From Ceratothoa steindachneri (Eukaryota; Arthropoda; Malacostraca; Isopoda; Cymothoidae), in the NCBI GenBank assembly GCA_963969495.1, contig OZ018333.1:90511865-90575864 (forward strand): a stretch of DNA of 64,000 bases. Reading direction: 5' to 3'. Below are positions 1-10,989 of this stretch, piece after piece (within the stretch, counting starts at the first letter, position 1; every line of letters begins with the position of its first letter). The position numbers were made by a program, and so were the translations under genes. The notes under the pieces were generated by a model. That model did not search any database and was not told where the DNA came from. It was given only the letters and a program-made list of their open reading frames with translations.

Positions 1-290
1 GGTTCTTACCCATCATCATGCACTGTTGGAATTGTCCCCCTCTTTGTCAAACCAGACAGACAGGCACAGATTGGACTTACCCATGGCCATCTTGTTTTGA
101 CTGGTCCTTGAATAACCCCTTGCTGCTGTTTTTGTGGTGGTGACGAATCAGTTGCCTATCTTGTATTGGAATGTCCTTATTTTGCTATTCTTTGTTGTCA
201 TTGTGTCCCTACCCTTTCAAGTGTACCTTGCCTTTCCCTCCCTTATTTTCATCTGACACAAGAATATTTTAAACCCTCATTTTTAAAACT
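1..290 (+). pseudogene. LINE-B C-terminal fragment (I-like LINE)
   Basis: The + strand reads as the carboxyl end of an I-like LINE polyprotein: an LTHGHLV segment, then CFCGGDE, then VAYLVLECPYF, the usual Cys-rich tail after RNase H. A stop codon follows the THGHLVLTGP segment. The same tail occurs on the - strand at 61604-61834 (LSHGHLV ... GGDQLVAHFLLECPHF), so both belong to one family distinct from LINE-A. The left part runs off the window. It is a broken remnant with no function expected. Confidence 0.6.
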
Positions 291-351
291 TTTAAACCTT
301 AGTGTTCTTCTCTCGCTTATATAATTAATTTGCCCCTATTTGTTTGTGCTT

Positions 352-564
352 TCATATAGAATCCACTTGGATTGGGTAGCTATCCATTTTTTTCCTTAAA
401 TCATTATTAAATGATATGGTGTACTTTTCAAAATACTCTTGCACACACCTAAAAATTCTTTCTCCTTTCAAATCAGTTTTTAAAGATTTGGCAAAATTAA
501 TAAATTTGGCCTCTATGTCATCCTCCCTCCTTTTGAATGGAAGGTGCTCAGTCAAACACTGCAT
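352..564 (-). other. unrecognised 70-residue open frame
   Basis: A hydrophilic, Lys/Glu/Asp-rich open frame with the local strings KRREDDIEAKF and FRCVQEYFEKYTISF. I do not recognise the family. The composition looks more protein-like than the surrounding frames, but no upstream exon signal or longer frame supports a gene. It lies between two LINE remnants, so it may be a piece of another repeat. Confidence 0.2.
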
Positions 565-1300
565 CTGTCTTCACAGTTGAGCTGGTTACAATTCACTGCT
601 CACTATTTGAGATTATGCATTTTAGCTGCTTCAGAAACAAAATTTTGATTTATATTGACTCACAGAGAGCCCTAACTGCGCTCGAGGCATTAGAATCTTG
701 GTACTCCCTGGTTCTCAGTATCTGTGAAACCATGGCTGTCACCTATCTGAGATAAGTGAAGATTATCTTCAGTTAGGTTCCTGAACATGTAGGATTGTAG
801 GAAATGAGGGAGCCAAAGGGTCTGCAAGGACTTGGCATACAGGCCACTATTTCACTCATACACTAATTACATAGAAGGAATCAGGTCATCCCTTTGACCT
901 ACCTGGTAAAGAAGCTCTAAAACTGGCAGCTGAAAGCTAAAGTTGCATCCTTGTCCCTGCGGTACTCCTCATGGACCTACCCCACACTAGCCCAGTGGCT
1001 TCAGTTCACTTTGTCATTTCCGAAGCAGTTGCCAGAATGGCCCCTTTTAAGGAAAACAAAAATGATCTCTGGACCAGACACACTCATGGTGCACACCCCC
1101 ATTTGTGCACACCCCCATTTGATGGAGTGCTGCTCGCATGCACCTTAAAGCAATGACTGAATGGTCCCCCAAACTGTCCAGCACATTCTTTCTGAATGTC
1201 TAAGGATGAGCATGGTGGCTACTGCTAGTCCCTTGTGGTATTTGCAAAAAGGATCCCTTGACCCCCCCGCTCTACCCCGGTCTTGGTTTCTGAAACATGT
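540..1300 (+). pseudogene. LINE-A fragment: RNase H and C-terminal tail
   Basis: Residues such as ASVFTVELVTIH and IYIDSQRALTALEALES (about 540-700) align with the RNase H of the better LINE-A copies (ASVFTAELVAIHHS; YSDSQSALSALGALES). The tail then reads DLPHTSPVASVHF and later VQHILSECL, again matching LINE-A after RNase H. Stops and frame changes break it. No 5' part is attached. Confidence 0.6.
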
Positions 1301-1309
1301 CTCAATGAT

Positions 1310-2575
1310 TATTCCTTATTTGCTTTCTTGGCCACCGTGATGATGGGACTCAGGGCCCCATCCATCCTCAGCTTAGCCTCTTCTCCTTTCTGACATCGTC
1401 TTTTTACTCTACTTCCTCACTTTCCATACAACTCTCCCAAAACTTTCGCTGCTTGGCATCTAATTTCACAGGGTAGACGCCGGCCAGCTTCCTCTCACCC
1501 AGACATCCTGGATCAGGACAAAGGGGGGGGGGGGAGACAATGCACCCTCACCTATGAGCTCCAGTTTGGGGTGGTTGATTTTTAACAACCTGCTGCACCC
1601 TCACCCTCACCTTCCTCACATACCCTTTCTCTTTTCATGAGTCTATCAATTTTACCCCCAGCCCAAGGTAGAGCCCCCATATTGATGGACTGCCTAGACA
1701 CTGGGTGGGAGGAGTGGCATGTAATGGCGGCAGCTGGCCTTGCCGACCCCATATTCACCCCTCACAGAGCAGAGTACCCCTCTGGATGATTAGCCTTTGC
1801 ATCCCGTGAAAATAATGGGGTCACCATCCATGCCCAATGATGAAAATGTTCAAAATCAACCTCTCTACTTCACCTATACCATCGTCAGATCTATGGCAGA
1901 AAAGGAGCCCCTCCCCCGCCACACACACACACACCCTTGTGCATTCTCAGGGGACCATCCAAACTTCTTATATGGGAGAGGACACTTACTCCTCTCCTAG
2001 GTGGCCTACGGGTGCACTGGACTCCCACTACCCCCTTCTCTCTCTTCCCAGCGGCAGTCCCTCCTTTGCTTTCCCATGGGAGTGCCAAGAAATCGCGCAG
2101 GCGGAGCAATAGTGACCGCTCCTCAGGGGGGGGGGGAGGCAAGGGTTGGCAGAGTCCGTCGGTCTGTGACGCCTATCGTCCTGCACTTCTGAGTTTACAG
2201 GGGACCAGCATACCTCCCTCCCTCCCCCTGATCTCTTCCCCGATGGATGCTGGTTTGCCAGCCCAAGACGAGAGAAAAGGTATCTTGAATGGGATCTGTG
2301 ATGTCTTGGGCTGTTGGGGAATGGAACTTCCATGGGGTCGAACCCGGGCTCAGTACCAAGCACAGAACCCAAGTCTGCCCCTGTGAAAGATTTTCCTCAT
2401 ACGGATCGTGCCTGTGAGGACTCACAAGGAGAGGAGAGACCCCCTGCTTAGGCTGGTGTCCCTTTGACAGCCAAAACTCTCCATTTCAGAGAAGTATTTT
2501 GCTGAGGAATCTCCATCTGGCCTAAGAGCTCCTTCCGGTGTTGAAGGGAGGTAGGTTTATTCCAACTCCCCCCCC
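1310..2575 (+). mobile_element. LINE-A copy 1: 5' region and start of ORF1
   Basis: This is the 5' leader of LINE-A, recognisable from GGGACTCAGGGCCCC near 1349 and the AATTTCACAGGGTAGA block near 1461. The probable ORF1 start is ATG at 1830 (MPNDEN...), in a TCACCATCC context like the other copies. ORF1 runs in pieces with frameshifts to about 2570, at the segment equivalent to the one just before the zinc-knuckle region. The next copy begins there, so copy 1 is interrupted by, or joined to, the 5' end of copy 2. It holds a poly-G run near 2128. Confidence 0.6.
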
Positions 2576-3095
2576 CCTCCGTAAGGGGCACGGCGATTTG
2601 CTTTCTTGTTACCCAGGCTGATGTAACTCAGTGCCCTGTCCGGCTCCAAGTTAGTCTCTTCTTTCTGACACCCTGTGATTTTACCCTACTTCGTCTTTTT
2701 CCTTACAACCTCTGTTACAACTTTTTTCTGGTCAGCCTCTAATTTCGCAGGGTATATGCCGACCAGCTTCCTTTCACCCAATCACCCAAGATTGGGACTG
2801 AGGGGAGAGGGGGACAATGTTCCCTCACAGATGAGCTCTGGTCTGGGCTGGTGGGTTTTTAACAATCTGCTTCATCCCCACCCACACCTTCCTCACATCC
2901 CCTTTCTTTCTCCTTTCACTATGTATCCATTTTACACCGAGCCGAAGGTAGAGCCGCCATGCCGATGGGCTGCTAGGCCACTAGGCGGGAGGAGTGGCCT
3001 GAAATGGCGGCAGCTGCTTCTGCCGGCCCCATATTTACCCCTCGCAGAGCGGGCTACTGCGTTGGGGGATTAGAGTTTGCACTAATTGGATCCCC

Positions 3096-4765
3096 ATACC
3101 CAATGATGAGAATATAAAAAAAAACAGATCTCTCTCCCTTTCCCCTTCACCAGCGATGGAGCCGCCTTCGGGCAGCTCCACCGTAAAAATGGAGATCCCC
3201 TTCCCTCAGGTGCTTTTGCAGGGGACACTCCAAAACTCTTCAACCAGAGAGGAGGATTACTCCTTTCCTCTGCCTACGGGTGTAGGGCACTCCCCCTCCT
3301 CTGGAGCCGCCCTTGGGCGACTTCCTTTCTCCAGCAGCAGACCCCATTTACTTTCTAAGGGCACTGCCTAGAAAGGGCAGGAGGGAGCGACTCAATAGGG
3401 CCAACCCTCTTAAGAGAACAAGGGCTGGCAGGTTCCATCAGCCCCGGCCCCGCAATGTCGTGCGTACTTGCGCGATCAGCTTGCAGGGGGTCGGTATATC
3501 TACCCCTTTCTCTTCCCCGACGGATGCCGGTTTGCCGGCCAAAGACGAAATGACTAAAGGTCCTTTCAATGGGACCGGTGATGTCGCGGGGGGAGGGAGG
3601 GCCACATGGAGGTCCCCACCTGAGATGGACATGGTCCCTGATCGATCCAGCCCACATGGTAGGATCTTCCATGGGCTCGAACACGGGCTCGGTGCTAAGC
3701 ACAGAATCCGATTCCGTCCATGTGAGGGCTTCTCCTCAAATGGTGCGGGCGCCCGAAGACTTACAAGGGGAGGAGGGATCTCCTCTCCGTGCTGGTGCCC
3801 CTGTGACAGCCAGGACCTTCTCCATTTCTGAGAAGGATCTTGCTGAGGCCGGCCCATCTGGCCTAGGGGCTTCCTCTAACGGGGAGAAAAGCGGGTTCAT
3901 TCGCCGCCTCCTCTCATAAAAACAAAAAGAAGACTAAAAAGACGCGGGGGAATGCGTCGAATCCCTCCGAGCCGGCCATGATTAATGACCCTCGGACACT
4001 TGATCGCACGCCTGTGAGTGTGACGCCACAGTCTTCCATGAACTTCGTGAAAGGAGTAGTTTATGCGAGAGAACTCGTGGACTACTCCATAGATGACATG
4101 ACCTTAGAACTGGCTGACCATGGGCCTGTCAAGGTCGAATGTGTGATGAGAAAACAGGTGGAGGTGCCTCGAGACCCACCCCTACACTCTTCGTCACGTT
4201 TTACTGTGACAAGCTACCCGAGTCTGTGCGTGCCGGTTGGTATCGCTACCGCGTGATGGCATTCAGGCTACTGCCGCGGAGGTGCTATTACTCTCACTGC
4301 TTCCGCAATACTAATCGCTCATGTAGACGTGCAAAGTCAGGGTTACCCGAATTTTGTGTAAGTTGCTCTAAGGTCGCACACGATAAGTCCAAATCGTCTG
4401 TGGCCAAGTGTGTCAATTGCGGAGAGTCGCACCATCTTCTTCGAAGCAACGTGGTGTGTATCGACTTGAGATTGAAATCCTAGTCGTTCAAGCCTAGGAT
4501 CTTCTCTCATTTTGCGAGGCTAAGGACATAGTCTTGGCGTGCCCGGCGCTGCCTTGGACGTCCTATGTCTCAATGATGAGAAGCACACACTCTGCTCCTG
4601 GCCCCTCCAGGCCTATGAGCACGGTCTTATCCGCGCCCATTTGAAACCCTCTTACGGGTTCTACCCACCCCGAGCACTGGTATAGCTGGCGGCACAAAGG
4701 GTCCACACCCAGCCCCTGTTAAAACCAGTGCTCCCCTCCCTTTTCCCAGCCTGACCGTTTCGCGT
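3096..4765 (+). pseudogene. LINE-A copy 2 ORF1 (gag-like), first part
   Basis: The start codon used in other copies is ATA here (3096-3098, followed by CCCAATGATG). The protein then reads MEPPSGSSTVKMEI from 3156, a Pro/Ser/Gly-rich N-terminus, and reaches a conserved block (NFVKGVVYARELVDYSID; RAGWYRYRVMAF). Zinc knuckles follow: an altered CYYSHCFRNTNRSC, then CVSCSKVAHDKSK and CVNCGESH. Knuckle ORF1 proteins of I-type LINEs bind element RNA. Frameshifts lie between 3900 and 4480. The reading is cut at 4765 by the DNA transposon and resumes at 6020. Confidence 0.65.
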
Positions 4766-6019
4766 AGGGGAGACTGTGGCTAGTTGTTACAATTTTACTA
4801 TTTTTGCCTCTAATTCAATAACTAATGAAAGAAACTTAAACAAATTTATGCTGTGAAAAGTTTATTATGTTTGCTCTCATAATCATGTAACAAAAAGGTT
4901 ATATACTTTTTAATTCCTATGATATAATTGAAAATAGCAGAAAAACATTTTGTATACAACTTGCTTCATATGCAGGGCAAGTTGTTACAGACAAAAAACA
5001 AAAGAAATCAGTTATCACTTCATTTCACATAGGTCACATACATAATGAGCACTTTCATTTATGCAACTTTCATGGTCCCAATCTTTGCATTTGATGCATT
5101 GAACCCATTGCTTTCCTGAGCCTGAATTTGACTATTCAGCACCACATGCAAGACACCAATAATCTTCAATGTTCTTTCTGTTCTTATCTCTGAAGACTTC
5201 AGAAACCTATTATTGTTCAGATTTCTCTTATAGGTTTTAATCTTGAGCCTTTTCCCTTGTGAATCCTCATTTTGTTCTGTAGTTTCATCTTCACAGATGT
5301 ATCTATTAGGATTGCTGTGTGGCGTTTTCTTTTGTTGCATCTTTGAGTCTTTCTTAGGCTAGCTTTTTTAAATGGTCGCAGCTCCTCTGAGGTTTTGATT
5401 TATCCTGCAGGCCTTTGTTCTGTCTTTATAGAAGAAGGTGATTGGTATATGTAAGACCTATATAAACCATCCTTGCTTGTACTTGGAACAGGGTCTAGAA
5501 TCATATTCTCAAGGCTTGTTATGTGCTGAGGAGTTGGATGGTCTTGAAGAGGTTCACAGGTAGGTATCTTGTAGCCTAATCAAACTTCATTAGGCTGTAA
5601 TGGGCTTTCACTATTTGGAGGGCAAGTTGTTACTGATTGTAACAACTAGCCCCGAAGGAATTATTTTCCTTCTCCTCATAAATATGGCTATTCACTTAAA
5701 ATTTCAGAAAATGAAATCTAATCACACATGAAGCATAATGAGTTATTTCATAACAATCACATTATTTTTCATGAACCTGAGTTTCATTAAGGTCTATGTA
5801 AATAATACAAACGGTCAGAATACTTACTCAGGGTATCCAAAAACAGTTTTTTGCTTGTAGTTTCGCTGACGAGTGATCACCTTGATTAGCACTCAACAAG
5901 GACAAGGCTAGTACTGACCCCTAAACGCCTCAAGAACCTTGGCGCCAACTGTTGCAATATGATGAAGATATTGACAATATGCCAACCTACCTCTGTTTCC
6001 ATTAGCCCCGGTCTCCCAT
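4766..6019. mobile_element. DNA transposon remnant, TA target site, TIRs
   Basis: Comparison with LINE-A copy 3 shows foreign DNA inserted between ...TTTCGCG-TA and TA-AGGCAAAATG, consistent with a duplicated TA. The ends are inverted: GGGGAGACTGTGGCTAG at the left and, on the reverse strand, TGGGAGACCGGGGCTAA at the right, about 18 of 26 positions identical. TA duplication points to the Tc1/mariner/pogo superfamily, and the interior encodes a transposase tail (next entry). At about 1.25 kb it is too short to be autonomous. The string GTTGTTAC recurs at about 4786, 4981 and 5627. Confidence 0.6.
5015..5160 (-). pseudogene. transposase C-terminal PHD-like zinc finger remnant
   Basis: On the - strand one frame reads CLACGAE, a stop, then GKQWVQCIKCKDWDHESC and, further on, HYVCDLCEMK before a TGA at 5015. 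The spacing CxxC ... CxxC-x4-H-x4-C ... CxxC is that of the PHD-like finger found at the carboxyl end of many pogo/Tigger-type (DDE_1) transposases in arthropods. One internal stop and no DDE core mark it as a remnant. It supports the pogo-like assignment of the surrounding insertion. Confidence 0.55.
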
Positions 6020-6389
6020 AAGGCAAAATGACTGCACGCCTCCAACGAGTAGTTAGACTCACTTTATGCAACACCCCTGAAGATGGTCGTGAGGCCATCT
6101 TCTGGGGTTCCTAAAGCTGCCCCCTGAAAGGAAGACAGCACTAAAGGAGATTCGGCCCCTACGCTGACACCCAGTTTTAGGCTGAGTTGTTCTGAGACGG
6201 TGGATCCTTCAAAGGAGGGACCCCCCGCTCGCCTAAGGCTTCTAGGCGGAGGGAGGAAAAGACTCGCATGGCGAGCCCAACCTCCCACGATAAGTCCTCA
6301 AGAGCTACAGCGCCAGGAGTTCTGCCTCCGAAAAGTGTACGGCCATTCTCGTGAGGGTCTTCTCTTCGAAGAGGCCCCCCCGCATCTCC
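6020..6389 (+). pseudogene. LINE-A copy 2 ORF1, resumed C-terminal part
   Basis: After the transposon the LINE-A sequence resumes (AAGGCAAAATGACTGCACGC), matching 12390 onward in copy 3. It encodes a basic, Ser/Pro-rich segment, with a GGRKRLAWRAQP string corresponding to RDRERKRLTGRAQP in copy 3. Frames are broken. It ends near the start of the endonuclease. Confidence 0.55.
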
Positions 6390-7000
6390 TCCGAGCTAGG
6401 CCTAGATGGCAAATTCAATCAATGGAATTGCCGCGGGTTCCGGGCCAACTGGGAGCAGCTGTGGAAGCTCGTCTGCTCCCCTTCCTCGTTAGATATCCTT
6501 TTGCAGGGGACTATGCTGGGTGCATGCCCCCTGCCCAGCCTCCCGGGGTATAAGGGTTTTGCGACCCCACTACCACGGGATGGGGTCCTGGCGGAGGATG
6601 CGCAACTTACACCTGCCATGATGTCTCAGTTCTTCTCTTCGCTTTAGATACCTCCTTTCACTCAGTAGCTGTGCACCTGCACCTGGATAGGAGGTATAGT
6701 TATTTCCGCGTACATTCCACCGTCATCCGACTTCCACGCGGGGAACTTCCGCCAAACTGATTGATGAGCTGGAGATAGGCGTCCTAAATGTGGATGAGTT
6801 TACGCATCCTTGTCTCGATCTATCTTTGTGCTCTCCAGATGCACAGCCAGATTTTGGGGGGGAGTTGGTCGATGCCTCCATGGTAGTGATAACTTTCCCA
6901 TTCAAACATCATTTTTGGGCCGCTGTCGCCCGAGAGACCGCCCCGGTGGTGCTCGGCGCGGCCGCGGTGGTCCAGATTTCAGGAAATGACTGATTTCTCT
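6390..7000 (+). pseudogene. LINE-A copy 2 APE-type endonuclease, damaged
   Basis: The domain starts at FNQWNCRGF, whose Asn is the first catalytic position. The glutamate motif reads LLQGTMLG, so the QE pair of APE-type nucleases is QG here. A deletion near 6745 removes the GDLN motif: the frame jumps from the HLDRR segment to the LMSWR/NVDEF segment. The nuclease of intact relatives nicks target DNA to prime reverse transcription; this copy should be inactive. Confidence 0.55.
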
Positions 7001-8812
7001 ATCAGTCAAGGAATATAGGTTGGTAGATGATGCCGTTGAGTTCTTCTCCGGCAGCCTCATCGTCATGGGCCTAACTACTATTCCTAGACCTCCTGGCCGT
7101 TTTGCACGCCGCCTTCCCCGTGGTGGTCAGCCAAGGGTGAAACGGCCCTCAATTAGAAGCGTTATGCTTACATGCGCTATAAGCGCCGCCCGAACTACTT
7201 CACTGAATTTCTTCGAGCTAGGGCTAGGCTAAGGTATATTTCGAATCACGCCCGCCGCTCTTCTTGGCGAGCATACGTCTCTTCACTTAACGGGAAGACC
7301 CCTCTAGCAGAGGTGTAGAAGCAAGTCAAAAGGATTCGGGGCAAGTTCTCGCAAGACCCTCCTCCCGTTCTCCAGGAGAATGGGACTGCAATCTCGCACC
7401 CCGTGCTTGTGGTGAAATCCTTCGCGACCGCTTTTTCCGCATTCTCGAGCCGCAATGCTGCTCCGCCAGCATTCATCGCACATCGTGAGTCGCGGAAGGC
7501 CGCCCACTGGACTTTTCCCCTAGAGGCGGAGAACCCTTCAACGACAGGTTTACTTTGAGTGAGTTGCGTTCCGCTCTCGCTTCGAGCGCGGACACCGCCC
7601 AGGGTCCAGCCCATGTCCCGTACGCAAAACATCGACAGCTGGATGAGCAAGGAAGGCATGGCCTTTCTGTTAGATTTGTTCATAGGATATGCGTAGAGTT
7701 TATCGTCCCAGACTCCTGGCGAATCGCTTCTGTGCTCGCTTTTCGCAAACCGGGGAGACATCACTCTACCCCGGCCGGTTTCCTCCCAATCTCTCCAACC
7801 TACTGCGTGTGCAAGTTGATGGAGAAATTGGTAAATGTTAGATTAGCCTTCTTCCTGGACACTGGAGGCCATCTTTCTTCTGCACAGTACTGCTTCCGCA
7901 ACTTCCAATTCTTGTCGCATGCTCTGCTCTGACTGGAAAATGCTATCTGCGGGGCCTTCGTTCTTAGACAGCACTACTCCAGGATGTTTTGAGATCTGGA
8001 GAAGGCCTATGATATCGCATAGCGATACGGTGTCATCGAGACTCTCCGCGCGATGGTGGTGAGGGGATGCCTCCTAATCTTCATATCTGAATTTTTGTGA
8101 GACAGTCGATTCCACGTACGGTTGGGAGGGAGCTCTCTCCTGCCCAATGCAGCTGCAGCAGGAAGATTGTGTTCCGCAGGGAAGTTTCCTCAGTGTCATA
8201 CTATTTGCCCTAAACATCAACGGCATCACCTCGGGGCTGCCCTAAGATTTTCTAGTTACACTCTACGTGGACAACCTTTCAGTCTCTTTTGGCGCGGCCC
8301 AGATTCCAACTTTGGAGCGTCGACTCCAACAGCCATTAAACCGCTTCTCTCGCTAGGCCGAGGCGCACAGGTTTCGGTTTTCCTTGGCCAATACTAAGCT
8401 AGTGCACTTCTGCCGCCATCCACAGCTCTACCTTCACCCAGACTTTTTCTCAATGGGGTGCGCCTTAAAGTGGGACTCGGACCATTTGCTTGGTCTTTTT
8501 TTGACTGACGCCTCACCTGTGAGGCTCATTCGCAGCCTCAGGGTCTTTTGTACCCGCGCCATGGATATTCTTCGTTCCGTGATCTTCAGCGCCTGAGGCA
8601 CTGATAGGGCTACTGCCTTACTTTTTTGTCGATCCTTTGTTCGTTCGTATCTCGACTACGGATGCGAGTTATATGCATTCGCAGCCGAGCGTGCATTGCC
8701 GAAGGTGGACTCGATCCACCACACCGGCCTTTGCCTGGCGACCGCTGCTATCCTCACTTCCCCCATTAAGAGCCTACCTGTCGATGCTGGGGAGCTGCGG
8801 TCTTCGCACCCT
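7001..8812 (+). pseudogene. LINE-A copy 2 reverse transcriptase, broken
   Basis: Fragments across frames match copy 3: SSADTAQGPAHVPYA, a PDSWR motif, KLMEKLVNVRLAFFLD, a palm segment with DLEKAYD, and an active-site region TLYVDNLSVSF at about 8258-8290 where the expected second Asp is Asn. Thumb segments follow (TRAMDILRSVIFSA). Several stops and shifts are present. Similarity fades after about 8812. Confidence 0.6.
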
Positions 8813-8999
8813 TATCTTCACCGAGGGAAGAAGGACCCTGGTAGCAGGAGAGGTTCGAGACGTCCTTGGCTGTAGAGAGCTGCCGAGACACCTATCTTCA
8901 GGTACTTGACTATAGGCACTCCCGATCCTGGTTTGTGATCGAGTTATCGTGCTTCTAGCCTTTGCCTAAATTGGCAGAGGGTTGTGGGGATTCAGTGGT
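8813..8999. other. unassigned 190 bp between LINE fragments
   Basis: This stretch does not match the other LINE-A copies and precedes the CR1/L2-like piece. I see no frame, repeat or RNA structure to name. It may be 5' sequence carried with the inserted LINE fragment. Confidence 0.3.
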
Positions 9000-9262
9000 A
9001 CTTTAGACTTGATATCAACCTGCTAGAGTGAGTACAAAGGAGGGCAAAAAAAACAACAACTCAGATTCACCTTGAATATGGAGATAGACTGAGAGTACTA
9101 AAGATGCCCTCATTTGAAAGGAGTGTGTGAGAAGGGAGATAGGATTGAGCTTTTTAAAATTTCTTCTGGAATGGATACACTGGATTTTGGCAAGTTATTT
9201 GAGTTGAAAGCTAGTAATAATATAAACAAACAGTTGTAAGTTGGAGATACGTCAGTCATACT
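9000..9262 (+). mobile_element. CR1/L2-like LINE 3' fragment inserted in LINE-A
   Basis: The frame EYGDRLRVLKMPSFERS and, after a frameshift, GDRIELFKISSGMDTLDFG resembles the post-RT region of the element at 34677-35860 (YEDRLRELDLFSLETRRLRG ... IEVFKILRGFDNVDY). LINE-A sequence lies on both sides. It is a 5'-truncated copy, as usual for LINE insertions. Stops are frequent. Confidence 0.5.
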
Positions 9263-10252
9263 TCGGTTTAGAGCTAGGAAACTTTCATGAGCTTGGTATA
9301 GCTCTCGGGCGACTGGCATCCCTGGTTGCGCCCAGGGCTCCACCCTGGAGGTAATTACCTATTATTATTTGTCACCCGGCTTCTGCTCCCCAAACATCTA
9401 CAGCGCCAGGAACACACTTCGTGTCACGCTGACGTTGGAACCGTGCCAGTGTATACGGATGGCTTCAAGTCCCAAGAGCAGGTCGCTTTCCATGCCGTAT
9501 CCCTTCTGTTTGAAGTCAGCGGGACTCTGCAGGCGCTCCATGTCTTGACAGCCAAGCTGGCTGCTATACACAGCTCGGTACGGCAGATAACGCGTCGAGT
9601 CAGGTTCGGAGCCAGGATTGTGATCTATAGCGACTCACAAAGCGCCCTATATACTCCTGGGGCATTGGAATTTCCTCATCTACTGGTTCGTGATATCCGG
9701 GACGCCACAGTTTTGGTAAGCCGGGCGGATGTCGTGATTATCTTCTGCTAACTTCTTGGACATGAGGGAGTCAAAGAGTCCCTCATGTCGGGAATCTGGG
9801 CAGCCTTCCGGGCTGCTTTGCAAATAAGTTGGGATTCGTCCGAAGGGAACTTAAAGTTGCGTACCATTGAGCCGCAAGTGTTCCCATGGACCTACCCCCT
9901 AATGCCTCGACAGCTTCAGGTTGCTTTCTGCAGTCTCCGAATTGGACACACTCGCGGGACGCACCGCTATCTGATGGAGCGCTCTCCTGCGCCTTATTAT
10001 GACAACTGTGTTGTCCCCAGTTTGTTTGGTACATTCATGTTGGATGTCTCAGTCTGGGCGATCGGCGTGCACGTTACCTGTCCCTGTACCGAGACAAACG
10101 GGGTTTCTACCTCTTGTCCCTTGTATTCGGGACTGGTTCGTGCACACAGACTGGCGAACTATATGGCTTTTTGGAGGAGCCTGGCCTCCACAATTTATTT
10201 GACTCGTTTCAGGTCGCATATTCCTGCGACGGGCAGGCTGGTCGAGCCCTGA
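9263..10252 (+). pseudogene. LINE-A copy 2 RNase H and C-terminal tail
   Basis: RNase H motifs visible are TVPVYTDGFKSQ (first Asp), the AKLAAIHSSVRQITRR helix (Glu replaced by Lys relative to AELVAIH in copy 5) and YSDSQSALYT (Asp). The frame stops after VVIIFC, where copy 5 continues with WVPTHVG. The tail resumes with WTYPLMPRQLQVAF and a Cys-containing end. The domain would remove template RNA in an intact element. A stop near 9751 and shifts near 9780 break it. Confidence 0.65.
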
Positions 10253-10496
10253 TGCTGGAGCGCGCTTCCTTCTTATTGCTTTTGCTTTTTATTTGTTATT
10301 TTTTAGCTTGTGTCTTGCCTTTATTCCTTTTTTATCTTGTTATTTGTTTTTCTTGTTTTTTAATATAGCCTAGTATTAAGGTTTCCGTTAATTACGGCGA
10401 CTTGCACCCTAGTAGGCGTTCGCTAGATGGGCTCCTTAAATTAAAAAAACAACAAAAACATTGAATGCCTAAAAGACTTAATTTTTGTTCACTATT
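10253..10496 (+). other. LINE-A copy 2 3' UTR, A-rich end and junction
   Basis: T-rich 3' UTR ending in GATGGGCTCCTTAAATTAAAAAAACAAC near 10445. The same GATGGGCTCTTTAAATTAAAAACAAA end closes copy 4 near 25235. After about 45 bp the leader of copy 3 starts, so copies 2 and 3 are almost abutting head to tail. Confidence 0.55.
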
Positions 10497-10989
10497 CCTC
10501 AATGGTCCAGCGCCCCGTCCGGCCCCAGCTTAGCTTCTCTTCCTTCCTTGAGATAGCCTGTATTCCTATCCTACCTCGTCGCTTTTCATACAACCTCTCC
10601 CACAACTTTCTCTGGTCAGCCTCTAATTTCACAGGGTAGAAGCTGACCTTCTTCTCAGCCAACCTTCCCGGATCGGGGCTGAGGGAAGAGGGGACAATGT
10701 TCCCTAACCCCTGAGCTCGGGTCTGGCTGAGGTGGTTGGCTTTTAACAACCTGCTTCATCCCCACCCATACCTTCCTCACATCCCTTTTCCTCTCGTCTT
10801 CAAAATCTATCTTTTTTACGCCGTGTTCAAGATGGAGCCGCCATGCCGAAGGAGTGCCAGGCCACCAGGCGGGAGGGGTGGTCCCAAATGGCGGCGCCTG
10901 GCTCTGCCGGGCCTGTAAGCACCTCTTGCAGTGCGGGCTACTGCAAGAGGTGGTGAGTGATTGCGTCCCGTAAAACAAAGAGGGTCACC

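Larger units (their letters stand above)
2576..10445 (+). mobile_element. LINE-A copy 2, near full length, with two insertions
   Basis: The order is 5' leader (2576-3095), ORF1 (about 3096-6380), endonuclease, reverse transcriptase, RNase H, Cys/His tail, and an A-rich 3' end (about 10440). Insertions are a TA-flanked DNA transposon remnant (4766-6019) and a CR1/L2-like fragment (about 9000-9262). The 5' edge shares GTAAGGGGC(G/A)C with the copies near 36000 and 52050. Many stops and frameshifts make it non-autonomous. RNase H after RT, and an ORF1 with knuckles, argue for the I group rather than Jockey. Confidence 0.7.

Noticed and set aside
1891..2425. Long overlapping frames on both strands in the LINE-A leader and ORF1
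   Set aside because: GC-rich sequence lacks stops in many frames. Only the frame shared with other copies (MPNDE..., MEPPSG...) was kept.
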